Source of the DNA: Rhodospirillaceae bacterium
GTDB lineage: Bacteria > Pseudomonadota > Alphaproteobacteria > Rhodospirillales > Rhodospirillaceae
Direction: 5' to 3'
DNA length: 64,000 bases
NCBI GenBank assembly: GCA_040219235.1
Contig: JAVJSV010000021.1
Span: 146,140-210,139 of the forward strand
Positions within the stretch are counted from its first letter, which is position 1; the number at the start of each line of letters is the position of its first letter. Made by a program: the position numbers and the translations under genes. Positions 8,875-18,163 of the stretch are shown piece by piece. The notes under the pieces were generated by a model, which made no database searches, was not told the origin of the DNA, and saw nothing but the letters and a program-made list of their open reading frames with translations.

Positions 8875-10623
8875 ATGTGTGGTATTGCCGGGGGCATGAC
8901 AACGAATGGCGCGGTGCCTTTGGATTCCGTGCTCACGTCTTTGCAGACATCCTTACGACATCGCGGCCCAGATGGTTCTGGACGTCATACTGCTGATGCG
9001 GTCGGTCTGGTTCACACGCGACTTGCGATCATTGATCCGGCCCATGGGGCCCAGCCATTCGTGTCAGAGCAAGGTGTTGCGGTCATCGCGAACGGCGAAA
9101 TCTACAACGACCTAGAAATCCGCCAAACACTTGCATCACAGACTTATCGGACACAAAGCGACAATGAATCTATTTTGCACGCTTACTTAAGTGAGGGGGT
9201 GGCGTATACGAGCTTGCTGCGGGGTATGTTTGCGGTTGCAGTGTATGACCCAAGATCAAGAACGTTGATTTTGTCGCGTGATCCATTTGGAATTAAACCG
9301 CTCTATTATACGGAAACCTCCACCGGATTCTGGTTTGCGTCTGAAGCACAAGCGCTTGTGAAAGCAGGGCTATTAGCAGCGACCGAAAACACAACCGCAC
9401 GGGATGAATTGCTCGCACTGCAGTTTAGTAATGGCGACGAAACAGCTTTGGCCGGTATTCGGCGCGTTCCGCCCGGGACCACACTGCTCGTCCGAAACGG
9501 AAAAATTCTAGATCGGATCCAGATTGATGCGATTGCTCGTCAGGCTGAGGCAAGCGGTGACGCCGCATCTGAGTTTGAGGCGTTATTGTTTGATTCCGTT
9601 CGCGTTCATCTTCGGTCTGACGTTCCCTATGGCATCTTCCTCTCTGGTGGGCTCGATTCGGCAGCCGTTCTGACAGCTATGGCTGAATTCGAAGAGCAAC
9701 CGGTGATCGCCTATACAGCTGGTTTTGCGAACTCCAGTGTCCATGATGAGCGCACACAGGCGGCCTTGGTTGCGGCAGCGACAGGCGCAGACCACAGGCC
9801 CATAGAAATTTCCGAAAGCGACTTTTGGAACACACTGCCGGCCATTGCTGCTTGTCTGGATGATCCGGTGGCCGATTATGCGGCCATTCCAACTTATCAT
9901 TTAGCCAGAGCGGCCTCTCAAGATGTGAAAGTGGTTCTGACCGGCGAGGGGGGTGATGAAGTCCTTGGGGGGTATGGCCGCTATCGTAGCGGTCAGCGCC
10001 CTTGGCCGTTTCGGAAAGCGCCCTGGGCCCGACATGCGCTTGCGCGCGTCAACGTTTTGCGATCGTCGAGTAAAACGTGGCGTAGCGCAATTGTGGCACA
10101 GGAAAAAGACATTGAGGCGCAGCTCTGGTCGCGTTTGCAGAAGCTGCAGGGATTAGACATCGCGACGTGGTTGCCGAATGATCTCCTGACGAAAGTTGAT
10201 AGGTGCCTCATGGCCCATGGCGTTGAGGGGCGCGTTCCGTTTTTAGACCGCTCATTCGCCTCTTTTGCTTTTCATCTGAAAGACAGCGAGAAAATTTCAG
10301 GCCGCCTTGGTAAAAATATTCTCAGACAATGGTTGGCGGAAAAGATGCCGGTCTCACAACCCTTTGCGCGCAAAAGAGGTTTCTCCGTACCTGTCGGCGC
10401 GTGGATTCAGTCCCACGGGAAAGTGTTGGGGCCCTTGGTTGCGAATCAGCCCGGAGTCGTCCGCATTTGTGAGCCATCCCGCGTAACTGACTTGTTTAAG
10501 TCGATAAACACCCGCACCGCCTTCTCAGCCTGGGTGCTGTTGTTTTATGCGCTTTGGCATCAATGTCATATTTTAGGCATTGGCCACGCTGGTTCAGTCG
10601 CCGAGGTGTTGGCGGAGAGCTGA
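8875..10623 (+). CDS. asnB: Asparagine synthetase (glutamine-hydrolysing) type amidotransferase
   Basis: A class II (Ntn) glutamine amidotransferase fused to an AMP-forming ATP-PPase domain. Cys2 in MCGIAGGM is the glutaminase nucleophile; LRHRGPDGSG and ANGEIYND follow. The synthetase domain has the PP-loop FLSGGLDSAAVL near residue 258 and the conserved LTGEGGDEVLGGYGRY and RVPFLDRSF motifs. At 582 residues it matches the AsnB size. Free asparagine synthesis is the default role, but AsnB-type enzymes in polysaccharide clusters can amidate sugar or other carboxylates; its place directly after three glycosyltransferases makes that a live alternative. Confidence 0.88.
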   Translation: MCGIAGGMTTNGAVPLDSVLTSLQTSLRHRGPDGSGRHTADAVGLVHTRLAIIDPAHGAQPFVSEQGVAVIANGEIYNDLEIRQTLASQTYRTQSDNESILHAYLSEGVAYTSLLRGMFAVAVYDPRSRTLILSRDPFGIKPLYYTETSTGFWFASEAQALVKAGLLAATENTTARDELLALQFSNGDETALAGIRRVPPGTTLLVRNGKILDRIQIDAIARQAEASGDAASEFEALLFDSVRVHLRSDVPYGIFLSGGLDSAAVLTAMAEFEEQPVIAYTAGFANSSVHDERTQAALVAAATGADHRPIEISESDFWNTLPAIAACLDDPVADYAAIPTYHLARAASQDVKVVLTGEGGDEVLGGYGRYRSGQRPWPFRKAPWARHALARVNVLRSSSKTWRSAIVAQEKDIEAQLWSRLQKLQGLDIATWLPNDLLTKVDRCLMAHGVEGRVPFLDRSFASFAFHLKDSEKISGRLGKNILRQWLAEKMPVSQPFARKRGFSVPVGAWIQSHGKVLGPLVANQPGVVRICEPSRVTDLFKSINTRTAFSAWVLLFYALWHQCHILGIGHAGSVAEVLAES

Positions 10624-10714
10624 AACCTATTCATGTTGTCAGGCAGGGCAATGGAGTGAGGGGGCAACCATAATCGCCTTGCAGACTATATTTATAGGAA
10701 TCCCTTACGTCATA

Positions 10715-12838
10715 TCAGTCCACGAGGTTAGCGAACCTACAGCTCTCATCCGCAGGATTGTGACTCATGACTTGATCATAAAAGTACCCGGCCTTCTCAA
10801 TCATTGGATTAATATCCATCCCCAGAATGAGTTCCTGATTGGCCAGTTCGAGCGTCGCCTCAGCGTAGGCATTTGTATAATCAGTTCTTGAAGTGTAGCG
10901 CTCTGTTATTGCCGGACGCGGATCGCCTGTCGCATTGCGCTCTGTGACGGTGCGGGAAAAGGGAATAAAGCTGCCTGACCAGCGTGCCAGTCTGTTCGGT
11001 GCTCCGGTATCTGCAGTTTGTGGATTCCAGCCTGTGTGGGCCCCTAAAGGAACCTCAATATCAGGCAGACGAATGCCAGCGATGTCCAGGCCATCTTCAT
11101 TTGAGGCGGGCACGCGGGTTTCATAGGGTTTCCCATGAAGAGGCGGAACATTGTCTGCGATACCTTCGCTCGCAAATCTGGGTCCATGATCGAGGCGAGG
11201 CGGTAACAATTGATATTTTGGCGTTCGCATAAAGGCGGCATCGGGAAACCCAGTGCGATATTGATCAGTCGTCACAAGGCTTCCATCAGCGATTTTCGGA
11301 TATTGGCTTGGTGGAGGCGCACGGTCTACCGTGATCCAAGCGTCGATATGCGATAGCAGCGCCCGCAGTACAGGACGGTGATCGAGTGGGCTACGACAGT
11401 GAACAAGAGCGCCGCGTTTATCGGACGTGCCAATCGCGTGCTGGCCTCCAGCAATCATATAAAGCCTGACACTTGGGTCTGGAGTAATATCTGTGCTGCC
11501 AAGCGTGTCCGTGTGCACAAGCGAGGCAGATCTGGCCCAGTATTCTGAGGCCGTGTTGATGATAAATATTCTTGGCACCGCGTTTAATCTGCGGGCTTCA
11601 TCTAACAGGCTGCTTTGTTCATTGGTGACCGTATCGACCTGTTCGACGGTTGAAAATGGAAAAAAGTCTGTCGGAAAGTCTAAGTCTTGGTCCGGGCTAA
11701 AATGTCGAGAGGTTTGGGCAAACCGGAAGTTGAAACTGCCTTTTCCAGCGCCAGCGCCGTCGATCAGCAGTCCGTCGAATACGGAACGACCTTGCTCATC
11801 CACATGCAGACCTTCCCACAAGAGCGTGTTCAACAATCGGCCAGATTGCGAGTGGCCATAGGCCACGGTGGCTTGTGGCAACCCCCCACCTTGCGATGTC
11901 AGTGGGTTTGCATTGCCATAGGAGTCTCCCGTCTCATAACTGAAAAAAGAGACGGCATCGCGCAAGGCGGACAGCCCCAAGCCAACGATGGGCGGGTTCT
12001 GGGAGCCGTATGCCAATCTGTACACTTTTCCCGGAACAAATCCTGTGTCCAACGTGACCCAATTGGGGTCTCTTAGGAGTGGAGACGCAGAGTCCTCCTC
12101 CAGAGGAAGGCCGAATTGCCATCTTTGACGCGGAATGGTTTCGTAGGTTCCGCTTTGTGGACCACGAACCGACAACTGAGCGGCCTGAGGATTCCAGACC
12201 GTTGGTGTGTAGCCTAAAGCGCCGAGTCCGATATGCTTCAGGCTTTTTGATGATTCTGTCGGTGCCATTTCGCTGATAACCTGCCCGGTAATAACAGTGC
12301 CGTCAGGCTGCGTTGCGACCGGCAGGTCGATGGTCAGTGTGTTTGGGCGCCTCACCACATCCCAATTCCAAGCGGTCCAAAGAACCGCATAACCTTGTTC
12401 CATCAGGAAGCCGTTCCCTAAATCCGCTGCACTGCGTGCAGCTGTCCGCCCAGTGGCATTGTTAAATCGGTTGAGCGCCACCATATTGCCGCGATTGGTC
12501 ACGTCATAAAGAAGACGGCCATTGCCCCGCTCTGGGTCAAGCGGCATCAATAAAACGAAGTCACCGCTATATGTCACAAGGCCCCGGGCATCTGTTGGCG
12601 CAAACTCAAGATCATGAATGGACGCATTAAAGTCTGATTGAGGATCGATCGCATAATGAAGACGGCCAGCGATTCTGACATACGGCCCCACACGGCCATA
12701 ATTCTGACCATCAGAGACAAGCATGCGGTCCAGAATTTCTATGCGTTCAACTGCGGCATAGGCACTAGATATGCCCAGACTGACGCATATACTTAAAAAA
12801 CTGCCGATCAGGCATGACAACTGACGTGGGCGGTTCAC
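10715..12838 (-). CDS. Exported alpha/beta hydrolase-domain protein (Abhydrolase_10-like)
   Basis: A 707-residue secreted protein with a Sec signal peptide (hydrophobic residues ~8-27, cleavage near AYA-AVERI). It resembles the large alpha/beta hydrolase-domain family found in proteobacteria: early GRLHYAIDP and YDVTNRGN, and a nucleophile elbow AYGHSQSGRLL near residue 325, with a late His-containing segment GGQHAIGTS. The substrate is unknown; esters or other hydrophobic compounds are plausible. The start is a GTG with an AGGAG six bases upstream. It is transcribed divergently from the GST gene across ~90 bp and faces asnB tail to tail. Confidence 0.72.
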   Translation of the reverse strand: MNRPRQLSCLIGSFLSICVSLGISSAYAAVERIEILDRMLVSDGQNYGRVGPYVRIAGRLHYAIDPQSDFNASIHDLEFAPTDARGLVTYSGDFVLLMPLDPERGNGRLLYDVTNRGNMVALNRFNNATGRTAARSAADLGNGFLMEQGYAVLWTAWNWDVVRRPNTLTIDLPVATQPDGTVITGQVISEMAPTESSKSLKHIGLGALGYTPTVWNPQAAQLSVRGPQSGTYETIPRQRWQFGLPLEEDSASPLLRDPNWVTLDTGFVPGKVYRLAYGSQNPPIVGLGLSALRDAVSFFSYETGDSYGNANPLTSQGGGLPQATVAYGHSQSGRLLNTLLWEGLHVDEQGRSVFDGLLIDGAGAGKGSFNFRFAQTSRHFSPDQDLDFPTDFFPFSTVEQVDTVTNEQSSLLDEARRLNAVPRIFIINTASEYWARSASLVHTDTLGSTDITPDPSVRLYMIAGGQHAIGTSDKRGALVHCRSPLDHRPVLRALLSHIDAWITVDRAPPPSQYPKIADGSLVTTDQYRTGFPDAAFMRTPKYQLLPPRLDHGPRFASEGIADNVPPLHGKPYETRVPASNEDGLDIAGIRLPDIEVPLGAHTGWNPQTADTGAPNRLARWSGSFIPFSRTVTERNATGDPRPAITERYTSRTDYTNAYAEATLELANQELILGMDINPMIEKAGYFYDQVMSHNPADESCRFANLVD

Positions 12839-12926
12839 ATAAAACTCCTAAAAACTGCCGAGATGGCTGACTTGCTTTATAGTGAACCTCAAGGATTCGT
12901 CCAGACCGTAAAAATTGAAGGTGATT

Positions 12927-13550
12927 ATGATTGATTTATACAGCGTGCCGACAGCAAACGGCCAGCGGGTACACATTATGCTCGAAGAAACGGGGTTGCC
13001 GTATACCGCGCATCTGGTCGATCTCGTCGGCGGGCAGCACCTAAAGCCAGATTTTATAAAAATGAATCCTTTTGGGCGCGCACCTGTCTTAGTCGACCAT
13101 GATGGTCCCAAAAATGAAGAAATCACGGTCTTCGAGGGGCACGGTATGCTGTTTTATCTGGCCGAAAAATCCGGTCAGTTTTACCCAAAGAACCTAGCGG
13201 TGAGAGCCGAAATCCACACCTGGATGAGCGCTATTTCATCCAATCTTAGCCCAGCATTTGCAGCGCAATTCTGGTTTACGACAATCGCACCTGAGCCGAG
13301 CCGGGTGGCGCTTGATCGCGCCATATCAGAAGCGCACAGAGGCTTGTCGGCAATAGAGTCTCACCTCAAGGGTCGTGAGTTTATGGTCGGAGAGGAGTAC
13401 ACGATCGCGGATATTCACACCTACCCTGTTGCGGCGACGTCGGCCTCTCGGCTCGAAGGTGGATTGAAAAAATACCCTGAGATTGCGCGCTGGATGGAAG
13501 CTATCTCGCAGCGTGATGGTGTTGCGCGTGGAATGCGTATTCTGACATGA
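12927..13550 (+). CDS. Glutathione S-transferase family protein (YfcG/Ure2p-like)
   Basis: A 207-residue cytoplasmic thioredoxin-fold plus all-alpha protein. MIDLYSVPTANGQRVHIMLE is the N-terminal GST domain; the cis-Pro region is GRAPVLVDHD, followed by FEGHGMLFYLAEKSG. The C-terminal domain has the N-capping box region GEEYTIADIHTYP. The ATG at 12927 has GAAGGTG just upstream and is preferred over a TTG at 12915. YfcG-like members act as disulfide-bond reductases with glutathione; activity here is inferred from family only. Confidence 0.85.
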   Translation: MIDLYSVPTANGQRVHIMLEETGLPYTAHLVDLVGGQHLKPDFIKMNPFGRAPVLVDHDGPKNEEITVFEGHGMLFYLAEKSGQFYPKNLAVRAEIHTWMSAISSNLSPAFAAQFWFTTIAPEPSRVALDRAISEAHRGLSAIESHLKGREFMVGEEYTIADIHTYPVAATSASRLEGGLKKYPEIARWMEAISQRDGVARGMRILT

Positions 13551-13575
13551 GTGCCAGGGAGGCTTACCAAAGCGG

Positions 13576-14517
13576 CTAAGATAAAACGATTTTCCCGCAG
13601 GTTTCACAGACATGTCTGCGACGCTTAACTTCTTCCGCAAGAATCTGGTTCACTGATTGATCTGTAAGCATGTATTCGTGCTGGGCCGCTTTAAGGCTGG
13701 CAAGTTCGCCGTCATCAAGTTGCCCATCCTGTAGTGCCAAGTCTACTCTGCGGCGATACTCTTCACGCCGGTGATGAAGTTCTTCTGAAAAGCGTGAGGC
13801 CAGCATGCCAGCGGGAAGGGCAACCAAGCCGATTCCCAAGATCATGATCACCACGGCGATCACACGGCCTAAAACAGTAACTGGTGTAACGTCTCCATAC
13901 CCAACGGTGGTGACGGTCACGGAAGCCCACCACATCGCGGACGGGATGCTGCCAAAATCCTTTGGTTGAACATCACGTTCCACCAAGTACATACCGCTCG
14001 CGGCGATGACCATGAGAACCAGGACAATGAAAATCGCTCCTAACATGGCCGGACCTTCAGACCTTATAACGCGCCAAAGCACACCGAGTGGCGCGAAGAA
14101 TCTTGCCAGTTGCAGTAACCGTAGCAGCCTCAGCGCGATCAGACTTTGGGCACTCACGATACCGAAAATGGACAAGTAAAGCGGCGCGATAGCGATCACG
14201 TCAATGACTGGTAAAGGTGATAAAACATATCGCAGCCTTGCTTTGAACGGCGTGACGCCAAAGTACTCTGCGCGTTCGACGCTGGCCCAGGCGCGTAAAA
14301 TCCATTCTGCAGTAAAGAAAACAGCGGAGACGACCTCAATCATCAGGAACCAAAGGTTGTAGGCTTGATTGAGTTCCTTAACCGACGACAGAATGACCGC
14401 GACAACATTGATAACAATCATCGCTGTAATGAGTGCTGTAACGGCTACAGATGCGGTTTGCCGTGGAGGCTCATTGGACAACAGTACGTGAATACGGTGT
14501 CTTAAAGTGTTAGACAT
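13576..14517 (-). CDS. Voltage-gated-type K+ channel (Kch/KvAP-like six-TM)
   Basis: A 313-residue inner-membrane potassium channel. It has six predicted transmembrane helices, an S4-like segment with regularly spaced arginines (ALRLLRLLQLARFF) and the K+ selectivity filter TVTTVGYGD in the pore loop between S5 and S6. The soluble C-terminus is charged and ends with a CxxC (HVCETCGKIVLS), possibly a half zinc-binding knuckle. The ATG at 14517 is chosen because GGAGGGGAAC lies directly upstream; an ATG at 14598 would add an unlikely N-terminal extension. It is divergent from the fadJ-like gene. Confidence 0.88.
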   Translation of the reverse strand: MSNTLRHRIHVLLSNEPPRQTASVAVTALITAMIVINVVAVILSSVKELNQAYNLWFLMIEVVSAVFFTAEWILRAWASVERAEYFGVTPFKARLRYVLSPLPVIDVIAIAPLYLSIFGIVSAQSLIALRLLRLLQLARFFAPLGVLWRVIRSEGPAMLGAIFIVLVLMVIAASGMYLVERDVQPKDFGSIPSAMWWASVTVTTVGYGDVTPVTVLGRVIAVVIMILGIGLVALPAGMLASRFSEELHHRREEYRRRVDLALQDGQLDDGELASLKAAQHEYMLTDQSVNQILAEEVKRRRHVCETCGKIVLS

Positions 14518-14638
14518 TATGTTCCCCTCCAGCGCCACAGCGGCACACCCATAGCTATTCAACCACACATGGTCAGGCAACGGAATCGGCCTTTCCATCT
14601 GAGGACCACAGGGTTAAACCATATGACCATTTTTCTGC

Positions 14639-14656
14639 ATATGATCGAAGTCATAT
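14639..14656 (+). promoter_or_regulatory. Dyad ATATGA-N6-TCATAT abutting the fadJ-like start
   Basis: A perfect 6-6-6 inverted repeat ends at the base before the ATG at 14657; a third copy of ATATGA lies at 14621-14626. The position in the divergent region between a K+ channel and a beta-oxidation gene suits a repressor site, for example a FadR/TetR-type fatty-acid regulator, but the regulator is not in the window. Confidence 0.35.
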
Positions 14657-16771
14657 ATGTCTGCCTTGGTTGAGTATTCCGTTGAAAACGGCGTTGCCGT
14701 TCTTCTTTTAAACAATCCGCCTGTGAATGCGTTATCGCAGGCCGTGCGGCAGGAAATTAAGACTCGCCTTATCCAATCTGAAGCAGACTCTGCAGTATCG
14801 TCTGTAGTGATAGCAGGTGCGGGACGCTTGTTTAGTGGTGGCGCAGACATCCGTGAGTTTGATGCCCCTGTCAAAGAGCCGTCATTGCCGGATCTGATTG
14901 ACCGCATTGAGCAATGTGAGAAACCCGTTGTCATTGCGCTGCATGGCAGTACCCTTGGCGGTGGGTTTGAATTGGCCATGGGGTGCCATTATCGCGTCGC
15001 ACACCAGGGTGGTGTGGTTGGATTGCCAGAGGTTCACCTCGGCATTATCCCAGGGGCTGGCGGCACGCAACGTCTGCCGCGATTGATTGGCGCTGAGGCG
15101 GCCATAGACGCGATTGCGACAGGTCGTCATATTCCCGTCGCGGAGGCTAAAGCGCTTGGGGCCATTGATATGGTGGTCACGACAGATGTCACTCAAGCCG
15201 CCATAGAAGTCGCGCGAGCCTTCAAAGATCGTTGCAACATACGCCGCACGTGTGATCTTAGGGTTGAGCCAAGCTCTTTTTCAGACTCGTTGTTTGAGGA
15301 AGCCAGGTCCCTATTCGCTAAATGTCGTAGAGACTTTGAGGCTCCACCTGCTGCTGTGAGTGCGATTGAGTGGGCCTGCACTTTACCGATTAAGGATGGT
15401 CTTAAGAATGAACGTAGCCTTTCAACCGAACTGAAGGTGTCACTCCAATCTAAAGCGCAACGCCACTTATTTTTTTCTGAGCGTTTGGCGCTTAAAATTC
15501 CAGACATTCCCAAAGAGACCGTTCAATTTAAGATTGCCGCAGTTGGCGTCGTTGGTGCGGGCACGATGGGGGCAGGGATTGCCATCTGTCTTTTGTCCGC
15601 AGGTTTGGATGTGATTTTGGTGGACCGTCAAGCTGACTTATTAGAGCGCGGCTTAAATCATATACAGAAAACCATACGCCGGGATGCTGAGCGTGGTCGT
15701 TTATCGTCTGAGGCGTGTGAGGATCACCTGAGCAGACTGAGGGGAACTTTGTCACTGGAAGATCTCAGGGACGTGGATCTTGTAATCGAATCAGTGTTTG
15801 AATCGCTGAGCCTAAAGAAAGCTATCTTTCAAGAACTAGATCAATTTTGTGAGCGGGCTGCAGTGTTGGCAACAAACACATCGACGCTCGATATTAATGA
15901 GATTGCAGCTTGCACGACGCGGCCTGAGCGTGTTCTCGGGACTCACTTTTTTTCACCGGCCAATATCATGAAGCTGCTCGAAGTTGTGCGAGCGGATAAG
16001 ACATCAAAAGAAGTTGTGATGACGATCATGACCCTTGGCCGCAAAATTGGAAAAGTGCCGGTTTTATCGGGTGTCGGGTATGGGTTCATCGGTAACAGAA
16101 TGTTGGAAGACTACGTCCGCGAATCTCAAATGCTTCTGTTAGAGGGAGCCACGCCGGCGCAGGTCGATGGGGCTTTGGAAGCTTGGGGGATGGCCATGGG
16201 GCCATGTGCTGTCATGGACCTCGCAGGCCACGACGTGACTTTTTTAACGCGAGATCAAAACAGGCATCTCCTGCCTGACGATCCGCTGTATTGTGTTCCC
16301 GGCGATCTCATGTATCGCGAAGGACGATATGGTCAAAAGACTGGTTATGGCTTTTACCGATACGCAGATGGGCGCACCCGTGAAGTTGACGGAGGCGCGA
16401 TCTCACTTATTCAATCAGCTGCGTTTGATCTCAATGTTTCTCAACGCACTGATATATCTGATGCAGAAATTCAGCAGCGCTGCTTGTATGCCCTTGTCAA
16501 CCGTGGCGCGCAGTTGCTTGAGGATGGTATCGCGCTGCGCGCCAGCGATATTGATGTTGTTTGGGCTTCAGGCTACGGCTTCCCAGCCTATCGTGGCGGT
16601 CCGATGTTTTACGGTGATACGCTGGGCCTAGGTCAGATCGTAAAAGCCTTCAATGATTTTGCGGGCTCATTTGGCAATGAGTATGGCTACTGGACTCCGG
16701 CACCGTTGCTGACTCGGTTAGCAAATGCGGGGAGAACTTTCGCCGCCTTTGACAAAGCCAGCGGTTCTTAG
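14657..16771 (+). CDS. fadJ: Bifunctional enoyl-CoA hydratase / 3-hydroxyacyl-CoA dehydrogenase (FadB/FadJ type)
   Basis: Catalyses two consecutive steps of fatty-acid beta-oxidation: hydration of enoyl-CoA and NAD-dependent oxidation of 3-hydroxyacyl-CoA. Residues ~1-190 are a crotonase domain (NNPPVNALS, GRLFSGGADIREF, LGGGFELAMGCHYR with oxyanion glycines and Glu, LPEVHLGIIPGAGGTQRLPR). Near residue 298 the Rossmann motif VGVVGAGTMGAGIA opens the dehydrogenase, followed by THFFSPANIMKLLEVV and two C-terminal 3HCDH domains. At 704 residues it matches FadJ-like proteins. Its stop overlaps that of the convergent Tat-Rossmann gene by 4 bp. A thiolase completing the cycle lies at 20675-21865. 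Confidence 0.93.
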   Translation: MSALVEYSVENGVAVLLLNNPPVNALSQAVRQEIKTRLIQSEADSAVSSVVIAGAGRLFSGGADIREFDAPVKEPSLPDLIDRIEQCEKPVVIALHGSTLGGGFELAMGCHYRVAHQGGVVGLPEVHLGIIPGAGGTQRLPRLIGAEAAIDAIATGRHIPVAEAKALGAIDMVVTTDVTQAAIEVARAFKDRCNIRRTCDLRVEPSSFSDSLFEEARSLFAKCRRDFEAPPAAVSAIEWACTLPIKDGLKNERSLSTELKVSLQSKAQRHLFFSERLALKIPDIPKETVQFKIAAVGVVGAGTMGAGIAICLLSAGLDVILVDRQADLLERGLNHIQKTIRRDAERGRLSSEACEDHLSRLRGTLSLEDLRDVDLVIESVFESLSLKKAIFQELDQFCERAAVLATNTSTLDINEIAACTTRPERVLGTHFFSPANIMKLLEVVRADKTSKEVVMTIMTLGRKIGKVPVLSGVGYGFIGNRMLEDYVRESQMLLLEGATPAQVDGALEAWGMAMGPCAVMDLAGHDVTFLTRDQNRHLLPDDPLYCVPGDLMYREGRYGQKTGYGFYRYADGRTREVDGGAISLIQSAAFDLNVSQRTDISDAEIQQRCLYALVNRGAQLLEDGIALRASDIDVVWASGYGFPAYRGGPMFYGDTLGLGQIVKAFNDFAGSFGNEYGYWTPAPLLTRLANAGRTFAAFDKASGS

Positions 16772-17559
16772 CTGTCTTCCGGAGGCAGGTCTGCAACATC
16801 CTGACGCCAGTCATAGGAAGGAGATCCATCGTCATTGAGCAGGGCAAAGGTTTTACCCCGGAGAACCGGTTCGGTCAGGCTTGCGACAGCCACCGTCGCG
16901 ACATCACCGATATCCACAACCCGTTCCGCCATTGGCAGCTTTATGTAATCCGGACGTCTTGCCGCCCGAATGGCTTTTGTACCACCTTCAGTATCCACCA
17001 GCCCAGCTGGGCCAATGATGGTGAAGGGAACGCCACTTTCCTTTAATCGGTTTTCTGCTTTCGTTTTCCAATAGCCTACGTAGCCGAACAGCGGGTTTAG
17101 CTTTTGGTCTCTTGCTGGTCCGGCTGAGCCAGATGAAATCAACACGAAATGTTTTGCTTTTTCAGCTTTTGCCGCATCAACCAAATGACGGACGCCCAGG
17201 TAATCCACAAATTGGCCGCCGTTGGGGCCTGCAAACTCTGTATAGCCAATGGCGCAGATTACAGCGTCCATGCCATTGACGGCCCGCGCTACGTCGTTGG
17301 GATTGCGGACGTCGCAACTCATCCAGTCCACGATCTCGCCAAAGCGAGCTTTTGCCCGCTCGGCATCGCGGGTTAATCCGCGCACCCGATATCCGTCCGC
17401 GAGCAAGGCCGCGACAATGCGTTGACCGGTGCGTCCGGTCGCGCCTGCGACAACGACAGTAGAAACCTGCTTTTGCCCATAGACAGATCTGCTGAGGCCC
17501 GTTATGCCAACCACGCCGAGTGCAAAGGAGCGCCGAGAGAGTGTGAGGGTGCGTTTCAT
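16768..17559 (-). CDS. Tat-exported NAD(P)-binding Rossmann-fold (atypical SDR) protein
   Basis: A 263-residue protein with a twin-arginine signal (LSRRSFALGVVGITGLS) followed by a Rossmann start, VVVAGATGRTGQRIVAALL. Further SDR-like elements are RGLTRDAERAKARFG, WMSCDVRNPNDVARAVNGMD, VICAIGYTE, HFVLISSGSAG and FTIIGPAGLVDTEGG. Tat export would allow folding with NAD(P) bound before crossing the membrane, as known for Zymomonas glucose-fructose oxidoreductase. Its ATG overlaps the stop of the preceding gene by ATGA, so the two are translationally coupled. The substrate is unknown. Confidence 0.8.
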   Translation of the reverse strand: MKRTLTLSRRSFALGVVGITGLSRSVYGQKQVSTVVVAGATGRTGQRIVAALLADGYRVRGLTRDAERAKARFGEIVDWMSCDVRNPNDVARAVNGMDAVICAIGYTEFAGPNGGQFVDYLGVRHLVDAAKAEKAKHFVLISSGSAGPARDQKLNPLFGYVGYWKTKAENRLKESGVPFTIIGPAGLVDTEGGTKAIRAARRPDYIKLPMAERVVDIGDVATVAVASLTEPVLRGKTFALLNDDGSPSYDWRQDVADLPPEDS

Positions 17560-17990
17560 TTGTCAGCGTCTCCCTTTGAAAGTCGGTGACAGGTGGCGAG
17601 TCCACCAGCCGTCAACTCGGCGTCCTCTGAGAATCCCACTTGGAAAACCCATTGATTCAGGTTCGGCCAGAAATCGAGCATCACATGCGTGGCTTGACTC
17701 AGTGTGCAGAACCACCCTTCTGTCTCAGGAAGTGGCACGGTTTGGCCGCGCATTCCCTGACTGGTAAGAAAGAAACGGCGGATCGGCGCATCTGGCCCAT
17801 CTAAGGCATCAATCTCCGCGAGGGCGGGTAAATCCATCGGCATATCAATAGATTTCGGCTGATTTTGCTCAGGAATATGCTGAGCCAGAACGGCGGGGAA
17901 AAATGAGTTACTGAGCAGGGCGACAGCGAGAAAAACGCAGGCCCCCAATCCGGGCCAGAAATTCTTCCGTCGTTTCATCTCGGTGTTCAT
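17556..17990 (-). CDS. Small exported protein of unknown function, coupled to the Tat-Rossmann gene
   Basis: A 144-residue protein that I do not recognise. Residues ~13-34 form a hydrophobic signal/anchor ending in VLAQH, so the rest is probably periplasmic. The mature part has two cysteines (GWFCTLS and LATCHRL) that could form a disulfide, and an aromatic-rich patch (MLDFWPNLNQWVFQVGF). It is the first gene of a pair with the Tat-exported Rossmann protein (4-bp ATGA overlap), which suggests a shared periplasmic job. An alternative ATG at 17978 would shorten it by four residues. Confidence 0.7.
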   Translation of the reverse strand: MNTEMKRRKNFWPGLGACVFLAVALLSNSFFPAVLAQHIPEQNQPKSIDMPMDLPALAEIDALDGPDAPIRRFFLTSQGMRGQTVPLPETEGWFCTLSQATHVMLDFWPNLNQWVFQVGFSEDAELTAGGLATCHRLSKGDADK

Positions 17991-18163
17991 TTGATCAATG
18001 CTCCCAAAACCTATGAAAACTTATGGGAAATTACTGGTTGCCGCAAATCGGTCACGGCTCACCCTATAACGTTGAAATCAGTTAAGCCGTCTCGACATGT
18101 ATCGTGTAACACGTCAGAATTTGGCTCAATGTGCATCTGCAACGCTGATTTCCGGAGGATGCT

